A stretch of 64,000 bases of DNA from an uncultured Bacteroidales bacterium (lineage in GTDB: Bacteria; Bacteroidota; Bacteroidia; Bacteroidales; FEN-979), in the NCBI GenBank assembly GCA_903845055.1, contig CAIMWF010000038.1:22696-86695 (forward strand), given 5' to 3'. How positions within the stretch are numbered: the first letter of the stretch is position 1; each line of letters opens with the position of its first letter. The position numbers and the translations under genes were made by a program. Shown here in pieces: positions 1 through 8,626 of this stretch. The notes under the pieces are model-generated. The model had not been told where the DNA came from. It did no database searches and saw only the letters and a program-made list of their open reading frames with translations.

Positions 1-2
1 GT

Positions 3-587
3 GCAAAACTTGTAAGCGGTTTCTCCCGGAAACTGGATGAGGAAACATTCAGTGCATTCCTGGAAAAGAAGCAGATCAAGGAGGTCCTGAATTTTGAAAA
101 CGTTCAGAAAGGCGACGTATTTTATATCCCCTCCGGGCGGGTACATGCCCTCGGCCCTGGGATCCTCCTGGCCGAGATACAGCAGACCTCCGATACCACT
201 TACCGGCTTTTCGACTGGGATCGGGTCGATGCTTCCGGGAAATCCAGGGAACTGCATACCTCCCTTGCCCTCAAATCCATCGATTTCGGTGTGGTTGAAT
301 CATACCGTACCACTTACAGGGCTGAAATGAACAAGACAGCCAGGCTGGTCGACAGCCCCTTTTTTACCACCAGCCTGCTCGATGCCGACCGGGAAATACA
401 GAAGGATTACGGCGGACTGGATTCGTTTGTCATATACATATGTGTGGAGGGCAGGGCCACCCTTGTGGCGGATGAACACAGGGTTTCCCTTACAAAGGGA
501 GAGGTCCTTCTACTACCTGCCGTGATCAATGAGGTAACCCTGATCCCCGACCCTAACATTCGGATTTTAGAAGTATATATTCCATAA
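3..587 (+). CDS. manA: Mannose-6-phosphate isomerase, class I (5'-truncated by window)
   Basis: The frame is open from base 3 and gives about 194 residues, so the N-terminal half lies outside the window. The enzyme interconverts mannose-6-phosphate and fructose-6-phosphate in the cytosol and feeds GDP-mannose and glycan synthesis. Visible family signs are the cupin segment GDVFYIPSGRVHALGPG, with the metal-ligand His in GRVHA, then AEIQQTSDTTYRLFDW, which is typical of type I phosphomannose isomerases. The second cupin (EGRATLVADEHRVSLTKGE) follows, and the protein ends RILEVYIP. A short internal ATG at 291 is not the real start, because the conserved cupin lies upstream in the same frame. 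The next gene begins 35 nt downstream behind its own -7 box, so this is probably the end of a transcript. Confidence 0.9.
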   Translation, partial: AKLVSGFSRKLDEETFSAFLEKKQIKEVLNFENVQKGDVFYIPSGRVHALGPGILLAEIQQTSDTTYRLFDWDRVDASGKSRELHTSLALKSIDFGVVESYRTTYRAEMNKTARLVDSPFFTTSLLDADREIQKDYGGLDSFVIYICVEGRATLVADEHRVSLTKGEVLLLPAVINEVTLIPDPNIRILEVYIP

Positions 588-594
588 AAATCAT

Positions 595-602
595 TATTTT
601 TG
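595..602 (+). promoter_or_regulatory. Bacteroidota -7 box (TATTTTTG)
   Basis: The box matches TAnnTTTG exactly and lies 20 nt before the ATG at 623. No TTG -33 box is seen at the usual distance. It overlaps an alternative GTG codon at 602, which argues for starting translation at 623. Confidence 0.5.
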
Positions 603-622
603 TGAACCCAAAAACAACTGTC

Positions 623-1147
623 ATGAACAAAAAATTCCGGCTGATTTTCTTTATGGTGCTGATCTCCTCCATCACTTTTGCACAGGAGAATGTTTTCAAA
701 TACAAAAAACTGCCCTCGGTCAACATCAAGGATGTGAAAGGCCAGGTTTTCAATACCGGCAGCATCAGCAACGACGGCAAACCCGTCATCATCAGTTTCT
801 GGGCCACATGGTGCAAACCCTGCGTCAGGGAACTGACCACCATTGCCGATGTATACGACGACTGGGTGAAGGAGACGGGCGTAAAACTTTATGCCGTTTC
901 TGTTGACGATTCACGATCGATGACGCTCGTTGCCCCGATGGTCAATGGCAAAGGGTGGGATTACACTGTATTGCTCGACCCCAACAGCGATTTCAAACGT
1001 GCCATGAGCGTTGGTCCGATTCCCCACACCTTCCTGCTCAACGGAAAGGGAGAAGTGGTCTGGCAGCATACCTCCTTCGCCGAAGGGGATGAACTGAACC
1101 TGATCGAAATGGTGAAGAAACTCAACAAAGGCGAAGAGATAAAGTAA
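623..1147 (+). CDS. TlpA-like thioredoxin-fold thiol-disulfide oxidoreductase
   Basis: A 174-residue exported protein with an N-terminal signal peptide (MNKKFRLIFFMVLISSITFA-Q). The thioredoxin fold carries the redox motif W-C-K-P-C (Cys64/Cys67) in ISFWATWCKPCVREL, and the cis-Pro region is near GPIPHTFLL. Proteins of this type reduce or transfer disulfides in the periplasm, for example in cytochrome maturation or for dedicated partners. ATG 623 is preferred over the in-frame GTG at 602 because it places the signal peptide at the N-terminus and avoids the promoter box. The next two genes, a DUF6029 barrel and an Omp28-like lipoprotein that also carries CxxC, follow closely on the same strand, so a shared envelope redox role is likely. 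The partner is unknown. Confidence 0.85.
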   Translation: MNKKFRLIFFMVLISSITFAQENVFKYKKLPSVNIKDVKGQVFNTGSISNDGKPVIISFWATWCKPCVRELTTIADVYDDWVKETGVKLYAVSVDDSRSMTLVAPMVNGKGWDYTVLLDPNSDFKRAMSVGPIPHTFLLNGKGEVVWQHTSFAEGDELNLIEMVKKLNKGEEIK

Positions 1148-1187
1148 CGACCTCCATCCACATTTTTCCACTTTTAATTCTTGTACC

Positions 1188-2900
1188 TTGAATAAACGGA
1201 TACATTATTTACTTGGAGCAGTCATGATGATGTTCCTGTTTTCCATGAAGGCTGAATCGCAGGATATCCTGAAAGGAAGTGAAGTTCATGGCAGCATGCA
1301 GCTCGATGCAGCCTATTATCTGAAAGATAATAAGATGGGAATTACCGATTCAACCCTTGCCGGGCAGTTGATCAGGATGAACGCCTTCACGGAAGTCAAC
1401 TATTCGCTGGGCAATTTTACTGCCGGGATGCGGTTTGAAGCCTACATTCCGCCGCTGACGGGCTACGATGCCCAGTACAACGGAGTGGGGGTTCCATACT
1501 GGTATGCCAATTACAAAAACAGTTTCATCGACGTTACCGCCGGGAATTTCTACGAGCAGTTCGGCAACGGGATGATCATGCGCACCTACCAGGAATGGAC
1601 CCTGGGGGTCGACAATTCGCTGCAGGGAATCAGGGTGAAGATCATGCCCGTCAAAGGGATTACCTTCAAGGGGGTCTACGGTGTGCAGCGTTATTACTGG
1701 GAACCTTTCAAGGATTACAACCGCGGCATTGTCAAGGGCTTTGACGGTGACTTCAACCTGAATGAAATGATCACAGGCTGGGCCGACGCGAAGGTCAAGC
1801 TGATCCTCGGCGGCTCCATTGCAAGCAACTACCAGCATGAAAGCACGAAGGACATCACCTCCAACGGCCAGTTGCTGACCCTTCACATGCCGCAGAATGT
1901 CGCCAATTATGGCGGCCGCTTCAACCTGAACATCGGGGGTTTCAACTGGCAAACCGAATATGCCCACAAGATCAACGACCCTTCGGCGCGCAACAACTAC
2001 ATTTACAAGGACGGCAACGGGCTCTTCACCAACATGTCATGGTCACAGAAGGGTCTGGGTATCCAGGTGATGTCGAAATGGATCGACAACATGAGCTACA
2101 AATCCGACCGTACCATCGTCAACAACATGGTCGACATCAACTACCTGCCGGCAATCACCAAGCAGCACACCTATGCCCTCGCCAGCATGTATCCCTATGC
2201 CACCCAGCCCGACGGGGAGGTCGGAATCTCGGGGACGGTTACGATCCACCTCCCAAAGAATTCCCCGCTCGGAGGCAAATCCGGCCTGTCGATCGCAGCG
2301 AATTTCTCGCAGGTGAACGGACTGAAGCAGACCAAACTCAATGATACGACCGCAATCGGGCAGACCGGGACCCTGGGTTATAAAACGACCTTTTACGGCT
2401 TTGGCAATACCCTTTATTACCAGGACGGCAACATCGAGGTCTCAAAGAAATTCAACAGCAAGTGGAAGGGAATATTTACATACCTCCACCAGGCCTATAA
2501 CAAGGATGTGGTTGAAGGCCACGTGAACCAGTACGGGATTGTCTATTCACACATCGGGGTTGCTGATATTGCCTGGAGCATTACTAAAAAACTCAACCTC
2601 AGGTGGGAAGTCCAGGGCCTTTGGACCAGGCAGGATAAGGGAAACTGGGCAGCGGGCCTTGTCGAATTGACCATTTCACCGGCCTGGTTTTTTTCCGTCA
2701 TGGACCAGTACAACTACGGCAACAACGATTCGTCGCAACGTCTCAACTATTACCTTGTCAGTGCCGGGTACACCAACCATACATCACGCATCTCCCTTTC
2801 ATGGGGAAGACAGCGTGAGGGCATCATTTGCGTGGGGGGTGTCTGCCGTTACGTGCCCGCCACGAATGGGGTGACCCTTACCCTGACCAGCAGTTTTTAA
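1188..2900 (+). CDS. DUF6029-family outer-membrane beta-barrel protein
   Basis: A 570-residue exported protein. The N-terminus MNKRIHYLLGAVMMMFLFSMKAESQ is a signal peptide. The body has alternating aromatic/polar strands and ends in an aromatic residue (LTLTSSF), typical of outer-membrane barrels. The segments GNFYEQFGNGMIMRTYQEW and GVDNSLQGIRVK match what I remember of the Bacteroidota family DUF6029, whose function is unknown. The start is TTG at 1188, which keeps the whole signal peptide; the alternative ATG at 1206 or later would cut into it. It sits between a TlpA-like thioredoxin (gap 40 nt) and an Omp28-like lipoprotein, and this trio suggests co-expression. The near -7 sequence TACCTTG at 1184-1190 overlaps the start codon, so the exact start is uncertain. 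Confidence 0.75.
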   Translation: MNKRIHYLLGAVMMMFLFSMKAESQDILKGSEVHGSMQLDAAYYLKDNKMGITDSTLAGQLIRMNAFTEVNYSLGNFTAGMRFEAYIPPLTGYDAQYNGVGVPYWYANYKNSFIDVTAGNFYEQFGNGMIMRTYQEWTLGVDNSLQGIRVKIMPVKGITFKGVYGVQRYYWEPFKDYNRGIVKGFDGDFNLNEMITGWADAKVKLILGGSIASNYQHESTKDITSNGQLLTLHMPQNVANYGGRFNLNIGGFNWQTEYAHKINDPSARNNYIYKDGNGLFTNMSWSQKGLGIQVMSKWIDNMSYKSDRTIVNNMVDINYLPAITKQHTYALASMYPYATQPDGEVGISGTVTIHLPKNSPLGGKSGLSIAANFSQVNGLKQTKLNDTTAIGQTGTLGYKTTFYGFGNTLYYQDGNIEVSKKFNSKWKGIFTYLHQAYNKDVVEGHVNQYGIVYSHIGVADIAWSITKKLNLRWEVQGLWTRQDKGNWAAGLVELTISPAWFFSVMDQYNYGNNDSSQRLNYYLVSAGYTNHTSRISLSWGRQREGIICVGGVCRYVPATNGVTLTLTSSF

Positions 2901-2950
2901 ACATTCAATAAACTTTGTACAACGGACTGAACAAAAAAATCAAACCCGAA

Positions 2951-3811
2951 ATGAAAAGTTTTTTTCATACAGCCATATTCCTCTTCCTTGGCAGCCTTTT
3001 CCTTCAATCATGCACCAAGGTCAGCGAACCTTTTTATACCGTTAATGAGGTGATTGTAGATACGAATGTACGCACCGTTCTCCTTGAGGATTACACGGGG
3101 CACACCTGTGTCAACTGTGCTCCTGCCGCAAAGTCGGCAAATGCGCTCCAGGAACTCTACAAGGGACAGGTTTTTGTGATCGGCGTTCATGCCGGCAGTT
3201 TTGCAAAACCCGACCTGGTGCATTATGTCCCTTACCTAACGGCTGATTATACCTGCGCCACCGGGAATGAGTGGTACAGCAGCAGCGGTTTCAACATCGA
3301 CCAGAACCCCAAGGGAATGGTCAACCGGCGGGCTTACAACGGGAAAATTTCCTTTGTTCCCTCCGAATGGGGCGGAGCCATCGAAGCAGCACTTAAACTG
3401 CCCAAGGTGGCTGTCATGTCACTCAACAACAGTTATGAACCGGGGAGCAAGATGCTGACTACCCAGGTGCAGACCAAATTTCTCAGCGCATATGGTTCCG
3501 CAGTGAACCTGTGCGTCTGCATCGTGGAAGACAGCATTTACGGGGGCCAGGAAAACAAGGTTGCCGGCGATTCAATACCCATCATCAAGAACTTCCGGTT
3601 CATGCACATCCTCAGGGGATCGGTCAACGGTACCTTTGGTGAAGTGGTTTCCGCAGACCCTGTCGTCAATACCCTCGCTTCTAAAAGTTACAACTTCGAT
3701 TTCAGTACGAAGAACTGGGTGCCAGGTCATTGCAGCATCATCGCCTTCATCATGGATGCCGGTACCAAAGAGGTGCTGCACGTGATCAAGAGGCCGGTGG
3801 TCGTGCAGTAA
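2951..3811 (+). CDS. Omp28-related lipoprotein with CxxC motif
   Basis: A 286-residue lipoprotein. Its signal peptide ends in a lipobox, LQS-C (Cys21), predicting lipid anchoring. The following domain is of the Omp28 / thioredoxin-like type found in Porphyromonas and relatives, with LLEDYTGHTCVNCAPAA (Cys53-x2-Cys56) at the redox position of the fold. The C-terminal half is beta-rich. An in-frame TTG at 2915 lies inside a -7-like sequence (CTTTG) and would place 12 charged residues before the signal peptide, so ATG 2951 is chosen. Immediate linkage to the TlpA-like protein and the DUF6029 barrel suggests it receives or passes electrons in the same envelope pathway. That role is inferred. Confidence 0.8.
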   Translation: MKSFFHTAIFLFLGSLFLQSCTKVSEPFYTVNEVIVDTNVRTVLLEDYTGHTCVNCAPAAKSANALQELYKGQVFVIGVHAGSFAKPDLVHYVPYLTADYTCATGNEWYSSSGFNIDQNPKGMVNRRAYNGKISFVPSEWGGAIEAALKLPKVAVMSLNNSYEPGSKMLTTQVQTKFLSAYGSAVNLCVCIVEDSIYGGQENKVAGDSIPIIKNFRFMHILRGSVNGTFGEVVSADPVVNTLASKSYNFDFSTKNWVPGHCSIIAFIMDAGTKEVLHVIKRPVVVQ

Positions 3812-3858
3812 GATGATGAGGGATAATCCGCCCCTTTTAATGTTAAACCCCGCCGGGA

Positions 3859-4743
3859 ATGGACCGTAAGAGTTTCCTCCATGCACTGAGTTCGTTCACT
3901 GCATCCAAAATTTCGGGTAAAATCGATGAACTGAAAAATTTTACCGGGATTCTTCCGGGTTCCGGCCCGATGCCTGTTCTTTTTCTCGGGCATGGCAGCC
4001 CCATGAATGCAATCGGGGAGAACCCATTCGTAAGGGGATGGAAACGGGTAGGGTTGTCAATACCGAAACCAAAAGCGATCCTCTGCATTTCGGCACACTG
4101 GGAAACCGGCGGGACCTTTGTAACGTCCATTGAAAAGCCCGGGACCATCCACGACTTCGGCAGTTTTCCACAGGAACTTTTTGAAGTTGAATACCCTGCG
4201 CCAGGCAGCCCGGAGCTTGCTGCCGGAATAATATCAATGGTTACCGCGACTCGGGTCGGTTCCGACCTCGGCCGGGGCCTCGACCACGGCTGCTGGAGTT
4301 TACTGAAACAGATGTATCCCGCGGCCGGCATCCCCGTTGTCCAGATGAGCATCGATGCCACCCGGCCTGCCCAGGATCACTACGATCTTGCAAAAGAACT
4401 GGCCCCCCTGCGTGAAAAGGGGGTGCTGATCATTGGCAGCGGAAACCTGGTTCACAACATGAGCCTGGTGGCCTGGGAAAAGATCGAGGAACCGGAATAT
4501 GGCTTCGACTGGGCGTTTGAGGCGGATGCCATGATGAAAAAACTGATCCTGGCAGGCGATCACCGGCAGCTTATTGATTACCAGTCACTCGGAAAGTCAT
4601 TCGGGCTGGCCGTTCCAACCCCCGAGCATTACCTGCCGCTGCTGTATGTGATGGCACTCCGGGGCGAAGAAGAAAATGTGAGCATTTTCAATGACAAGAT
4701 CATCATGGGGTCCCTGTCGATGACCTCGCTGAAAATCGGTTAG
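3859..4743 (+). CDS. ygiD: 4,5-DOPA-extradiol-dioxygenase-like protein (LigB class III)
   Basis: A 294-residue member of the class III extradiol ring-cleavage dioxygenase fold (LigB superfamily). The family opens catechol rings such as DOPA using a single metal. The expected His residues are visible: His45 in LGHGSP, His80 in CISAHWET, His143 in LDHGCW and His199 in GNLVHN. The core from residue 38 to the end has the normal YgiD length. About 37 residues precede it, beginning MDRKSFLHALSS, which looks like the remnant of an exported or Tat-like leader but lacks a twin arginine. The gene is convergent with the C25 peptidase, with only 3 nt between the stop codons. The physiological substrate in Bacteroidota is not known. 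Confidence 0.87.
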   Translation: MDRKSFLHALSSFTASKISGKIDELKNFTGILPGSGPMPVLFLGHGSPMNAIGENPFVRGWKRVGLSIPKPKAILCISAHWETGGTFVTSIEKPGTIHDFGSFPQELFEVEYPAPGSPELAAGIISMVTATRVGSDLGRGLDHGCWSLLKQMYPAAGIPVVQMSIDATRPAQDHYDLAKELAPLREKGVLIIGSGNLVHNMSLVAWEKIEEPEYGFDWAFEADAMMKKLILAGDHRQLIDYQSLGKSFGLAVPTPEHYLPLLYVMALRGEEENVSIFNDKIIMGSLSMTSLKIG

Positions 4744-4746
4744 TAC

Positions 4747-7290
4747 CTACCTGGTTATCAAGATTATGCATTCAACCGTATTCCTGTCTCCTTTGATTTT
4801 CAGAAAGTAAACGCCATCGGGCAGGTGCTCCAGCGACAGGCTTTGCCTTTCGTGCGTATTGCGGATTAACTGGTTCAGGTGGTATACCTTTTTGCCGGAC
4901 TGGTCAAAGACACTGATCTCAATCTCACCAGTTCCGGATGTTCCGAAGTCAAGGATGAAACTACCGTTGCCCGGGTTCGGCAGTACCGTACAGGTGAGGA
5001 CCCCGGTCCGCTCCCCGGTGGAGGAGGGGTAATCGACGGTAATATACCCGGTTCGTATCAGTGTGTCAGCAAAAAAGCCGTTGCCTGCAACCAGTTGTAC
5101 ATCGTAGATTCCTTTGTCGTTGTAGGTGACCACGGGATTTTTGCCGGTGGAAAAGGAGGGGGTCCCTCCCTGGAAACTCCATTGCCAGTTGTTGGTGTTC
5201 CCCGATGAAGTATCCGAAAAATTCACGGTATGACCGGGTGTAACATGAAGGGGGATCCCGGTGAACCCTGCAACGACCGGCGAGGGCGCCGGCATGACGA
5301 CAAGGCGGCCCTGGCAGGGAACGCCATTATACGCGGTTATCACCAGGCGAATCGTATCATATGCAGTGGTGAGCGGCGGAAACGCAAGAACCGCCGTATG
5401 GTTGGCCACAAGCATGGTGGCAAGGATCGTACTACCTATTGTCGCGGTGACCCTGGCGCCGTCGGTTGTGCATGAAACGGCCAGGATCGAATCGCCTGCA
5501 AACAGCAGGGTATCGTAAGTTGCAACCAGGGGTTGCGGGGTTGCGGTCCGGACCATGATGGTAGGATCACCGAAAATCGTCCAGGTGTCGGCCATGTTGG
5601 CCCCGTCGGTGCCGTAGGCATCGATCATCTCCATGCAGCCGTTTATGGAGAGCCCTGCGAAGGTCCTTTTTATGTTGGACGAATCTGATTCAACCAGGAT
5701 ATCGGTCATGGCATCCTGTCCCTCCATCGGTGAGTCCCAACTCTGGTTGATGGTTGAACCCAGGAAGGCGACGGCACCGGTGGGCTGGCCTCCCTGTGAC
5801 GCACGCAGCCAGGCCTCGGCGAAGCAGGTGCCGGAGGTAAAATCGCCGTTCACGCAGGCGACCGACCAGATGAATGGCCATTTTCCGGTGTTTGTAAGCT
5901 GGTTTACATTGCTGTTGCTGAATCCCGACGTTCCCCAGGAAGTCTGGCTTCCGTGGCCGGTATACAGGATAAGGCTTGCCCCGCTGTTGACGGCCGAACT
6001 GACCATGGCAGGCGTCGGGTTCCCCGGGGCATCATTGCCGCCCTGGCTGCCGTCGAACAGTTCGGGGTTCACCGTATATTTATACGCAAGCAATTTTGTC
6101 TGCTGGTTCCTGACATGCTCATAATCCATCTCGTTGTCATCCCCGGGTCCCTGGTCGGATGCGATGCCGATCACTGTTGAAAACCAGTTGCCTGCCGGGA
6201 ATTGCGGATTCTGCTCATATTCAAGCGTGCGCTGAACCTGGGTCTGCACCTGCGCCACTGTTTCAGCCGAAAACCGGCCGACAAAAACATCGGCGTAATG
6301 GTCGTTGCCGGCAATATAGCCATAAGCGTTGTCGGAAGGGCCGCCCAGGTTACCGCCCATGTTGGTCGGGATCTGAGGGGCATCGCCTACCAGCAGGAGA
6401 TGGGTCAGGCCTTTTGTATTGTAATAATTCGCGATGAAGGTGGCGATGGCTGCGGCACTGTTTCCGGCCGAATCCTTGCTGACCATCTCGGTGTGATAGC
6501 CTTCCGATCTTTTCCAGTCGACATAAGGCTGCATGGCATTCATGAAGGGACCGTGGCAGATCACCAGCAGGTTCCCGTATTCGGCGAGCGGCGTGTAGCT
6601 CAGTGCCGAAAAGTTGGCAAATTGCCGCTTCAGTACAGGGAGAAATCCCTCCGGGATCTTTTTATCCCCTGCCGCTGCGGGGAGTGGGTTCACTCCCGGT
6701 TCCGAACTCCTGTAAAGTTCAAGGGTCAGGTCGTAATAGACGCGCAGTGTCCGGGTTACCGGGTTGTACTGAAAGGGATAGATGATCACGGTTTGCCCGC
6801 GCACATTCCGAATGATGTAAGGATCCCGCATCCCGGTGAGTTCCCCGGGGTAAAACCGGTCGTTCCCGTAAGGAATGCCAAAGAGGTATGGAACATCCCC
6901 CGGCCCGGTTTGGCGCATGATCACCCCTTTCGACGGTGCAACATCCACATCCGCATAGTCTTTGAATCTGGATGAAACCACGTGCACGCTCATACCCGCC
7001 TGGCCCGGTATGACCAGGGATACGGTCATTTTGGGCAGGTCGGGCGCCCCGGCTTCAAGGATCGGGGTAGACTTCATGACCTCCACTGCGTAGGCGCTGC
7101 CGCGCGGGGTTTCGACCGGCCGCAACCGGAAACCATCCAGCGAAAGGTGTATGGTTGAAAGTTCGATGGAGGAAGAAGAGACGCTGATCCTGGCGGGGAC
7201 GGGATTTGAATTGTTGATGCCAATCCAGCCGCCGGCGCTTGCAGCCATTGAAAGAAGAATACAGACGGAGATGATGCAAAGAGGGCGCAT
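4747..7290 (-). CDS. Gingipain-like C25 cysteine peptidase, T9SS-secreted
   Basis: An 847-residue secreted peptidase. Domain order is: signal peptide (1-20); a propeptide-like beta domain to about residue 230; a C25 catalytic domain (about 235-560) with LLLVGDAPQIP, the catalytic His446 in YTGHGS and Cys479 in SVACVNGDF; an Ig-like module (about 590-670); a PKD domain (about 680-760, with WQWSFQGG); and a T9SS type A sorting domain (about 775-847) starting LPNPGNGSF and ending DGVYFLKIKG. The family cleaves proteins outside the cell, and in Porphyromonas it includes the Arg- and Lys-gingipains; specificity here cannot be read. The start ATG is followed by a clean signal peptide. It is probably cotranscribed after the LolC/E-like permease, with a 12-nt gap. 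Confidence 0.92.
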   Translation of the reverse strand: MRPLCIISVCILLSMAASAGGWIGINNSNPVPARISVSSSSIELSTIHLSLDGFRLRPVETPRGSAYAVEVMKSTPILEAGAPDLPKMTVSLVIPGQAGMSVHVVSSRFKDYADVDVAPSKGVIMRQTGPGDVPYLFGIPYGNDRFYPGELTGMRDPYIIRNVRGQTVIIYPFQYNPVTRTLRVYYDLTLELYRSSEPGVNPLPAAAGDKKIPEGFLPVLKRQFANFSALSYTPLAEYGNLLVICHGPFMNAMQPYVDWKRSEGYHTEMVSKDSAGNSAAAIATFIANYYNTKGLTHLLLVGDAPQIPTNMGGNLGGPSDNAYGYIAGNDHYADVFVGRFSAETVAQVQTQVQRTLEYEQNPQFPAGNWFSTVIGIASDQGPGDDNEMDYEHVRNQQTKLLAYKYTVNPELFDGSQGGNDAPGNPTPAMVSSAVNSGASLILYTGHGSQTSWGTSGFSNSNVNQLTNTGKWPFIWSVACVNGDFTSGTCFAEAWLRASQGGQPTGAVAFLGSTINQSWDSPMEGQDAMTDILVESDSSNIKRTFAGLSINGCMEMIDAYGTDGANMADTWTIFGDPTIMVRTATPQPLVATYDTLLFAGDSILAVSCTTDGARVTATIGSTILATMLVANHTAVLAFPPLTTAYDTIRLVITAYNGVPCQGRLVVMPAPSPVVAGFTGIPLHVTPGHTVNFSDTSSGNTNNWQWSFQGGTPSFSTGKNPVVTYNDKGIYDVQLVAGNGFFADTLIRTGYITVDYPSSTGERTGVLTCTVLPNPGNGSFILDFGTSGTGEIEISVFDQSGKKVYHLNQLIRNTHERQSLSLEHLPDGVYFLKIKGDRNTVECIILITR

Positions 7291-7302
7291 GGGGATAAGG
7301 TT

Positions 7303-8538
7303 TTAGTCCAGTTTGATCTTGGCGAAATGAATTTTCCGGATGTTATACACCGGGTAGGAGGTTGCAAGGAGGCCGATGGACATCACCGTGACAAATACCA
7401 CGATAAAATCGGCAACCTGCATGTGAACGGGGTAGGCGCTTACAACAAAGCTGCTGCCGGCACCCCCGAGCCTTACCAGGCCGAAGCGGATCTGCAGCCA
7501 GCAGATAACGGCTCCAAGCGCCAGCCCGAGGAGCGCGCCGATAAGCGAAATAAGCACCCCCTCCATCAGGAAGATACGCCTGATCAGGGATTGCGAGGCA
7601 CCCATGCTCTGAAGGACTGCAATGTCCTTTTTTTTGTCGAGGATCAGCATCGAGAGGGTCCCGATTACATTGAAGGTGGCGATCACCAGGATCAGGGTCA
7701 GGATCATGAAAATGTAGTTCTTCTCGGAGATCATGATTTTGTAAAGGATCTCCTGCTGCTGGAAGCGGTTTTTAACGATGAAATTCTTTCCCAGCATTTT
7801 TTCCAGCTGCGCCTGTACCGGTTTCAGGTCGGCATCCTTTGCCACGCCGATTTCGAGGGCCGTCCGTTCGTTTTCATAGGCCAGGAGTTTTTTAACAAAC
7901 CGGAGGGGGAGGATGGCGTATTTGATATCGTACTCATACTGGATCTGGAAGTACCCGGAGGGAAAAATGACCTCTGTGTTGAAGGCGTTGTCGAATCCTC
8001 CCGAAAATGAGGCGTAGCGCCGCGGAACATACACGGCAATCGGGTTCAGGTAATCCTTCAGGTTGGCGTTCAGTGTGCTGGCAAGACCGTAGCCGAGGAC
8101 GGCATAATCCTTTTCCCCGTCCTGGAGGATAAAATTGCCCTCGGACATCATGCTGTCGATACCGCTCATTTTCATGTAATCCCCGCTGACCCCCTTGATG
8201 GTCACAATGCTCTGGTTGTCCTTGTATTTCATGAGGGCATCCTCTTCGATCACCTCGGTGAGATGCAGGATGCCTGGTATTTGCCGGATGCGGTCGACGG
8301 GCAATGCAGAAAGGTTGAAGGTTTTGCCATGGCTGGCGGTTACCTGGATGCTCGGGTTGAAGGAACTGAAGAGCGATACCACCAGGCGGTCGAACCCGTT
8401 GAAAACCGACAGCACGATGATCAGCGCCATGGCCCCGATGGCAACACCCACCAGCGAAATCGCGGAGATGATGTTGATGATGTTGTGCGATTTTTTTGAA
8501 ACCAGGTACCGGCGGGCTATGTAAAACGGGAAGTTCAA
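7303..8538 (-). CDS. LolC/LolE-like lipoprotein-releasing ABC transporter permease
   Basis: A 411-residue inner-membrane protein of the FtsX/MacB permease class. Layout is one N-terminal transmembrane helix (about 25-48), a periplasmic MacB-PCD-like domain to about residue 270, then three C-terminal helices. The start MNFPFYIARRYLVSKK and the cytoplasmic segment KKKDIAVLQSMGAS are hallmarks of LolC/LolE proteins, which extract lipoproteins from the inner membrane for delivery to the outer membrane. No LolD ATPase is adjacent. Upstream on the same strand are the methyltransferase and rbfA; I recall rbfA next to such a permease as common in Bacteroidota. It could instead export another lipidic cargo. 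Confidence 0.87.
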   Translation of the reverse strand: MNFPFYIARRYLVSKKSHNIINIISAISLVGVAIGAMALIIVLSVFNGFDRLVVSLFSSFNPSIQVTASHGKTFNLSALPVDRIRQIPGILHLTEVIEEDALMKYKDNQSIVTIKGVSGDYMKMSGIDSMMSEGNFILQDGEKDYAVLGYGLASTLNANLKDYLNPIAVYVPRRYASFSGGFDNAFNTEVIFPSGYFQIQYEYDIKYAILPLRFVKKLLAYENERTALEIGVAKDADLKPVQAQLEKMLGKNFIVKNRFQQQEILYKIMISEKNYIFMILTLILVIATFNVIGTLSMLILDKKKDIAVLQSMGASQSLIRRIFLMEGVLISLIGALLGLALGAVICWLQIRFGLVRLGGAGSSFVVSAYPVHMQVADFIVVFVTVMSIGLLATSYPVYNIRKIHFAKIKLD

Positions 8539-8540
8539 GG

Positions 8541-8568
8541 GATTTGCGATTTACGATTTACGATTTAC
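8541..8568. repeat. 7-bp tandem repeat (GATTTAC), 4 units
   Basis: Four consecutive heptamers, the first reading GATTTGC. It lies directly upstream of the LolC/E-like start. The same unit recurs inverted at 27598. Confidence 0.85.
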
Positions 8569-8600
8569 GATTTTAACGTTAAACTATCCATTTCCCTTTT

Positions 8601-8624
8601 CGCTACCTCGCTACCTCGCTACCT
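8601..8624. repeat. 8-bp tandem repeat (CGCTACCT), 3 units
   Basis: Three perfect octamers at the 3' end of the methyltransferase gene. The reverse complement recurs at 18075 and a degenerate copy at 50218. Confidence 0.85.
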
Positions 8625-8626
8625 TT

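Noticed and set aside
8541..8624. Possible CRISPR array
   Set aside because: The repeats are 7-8 bp in direct tandem without spacers, and no cas genes are present.
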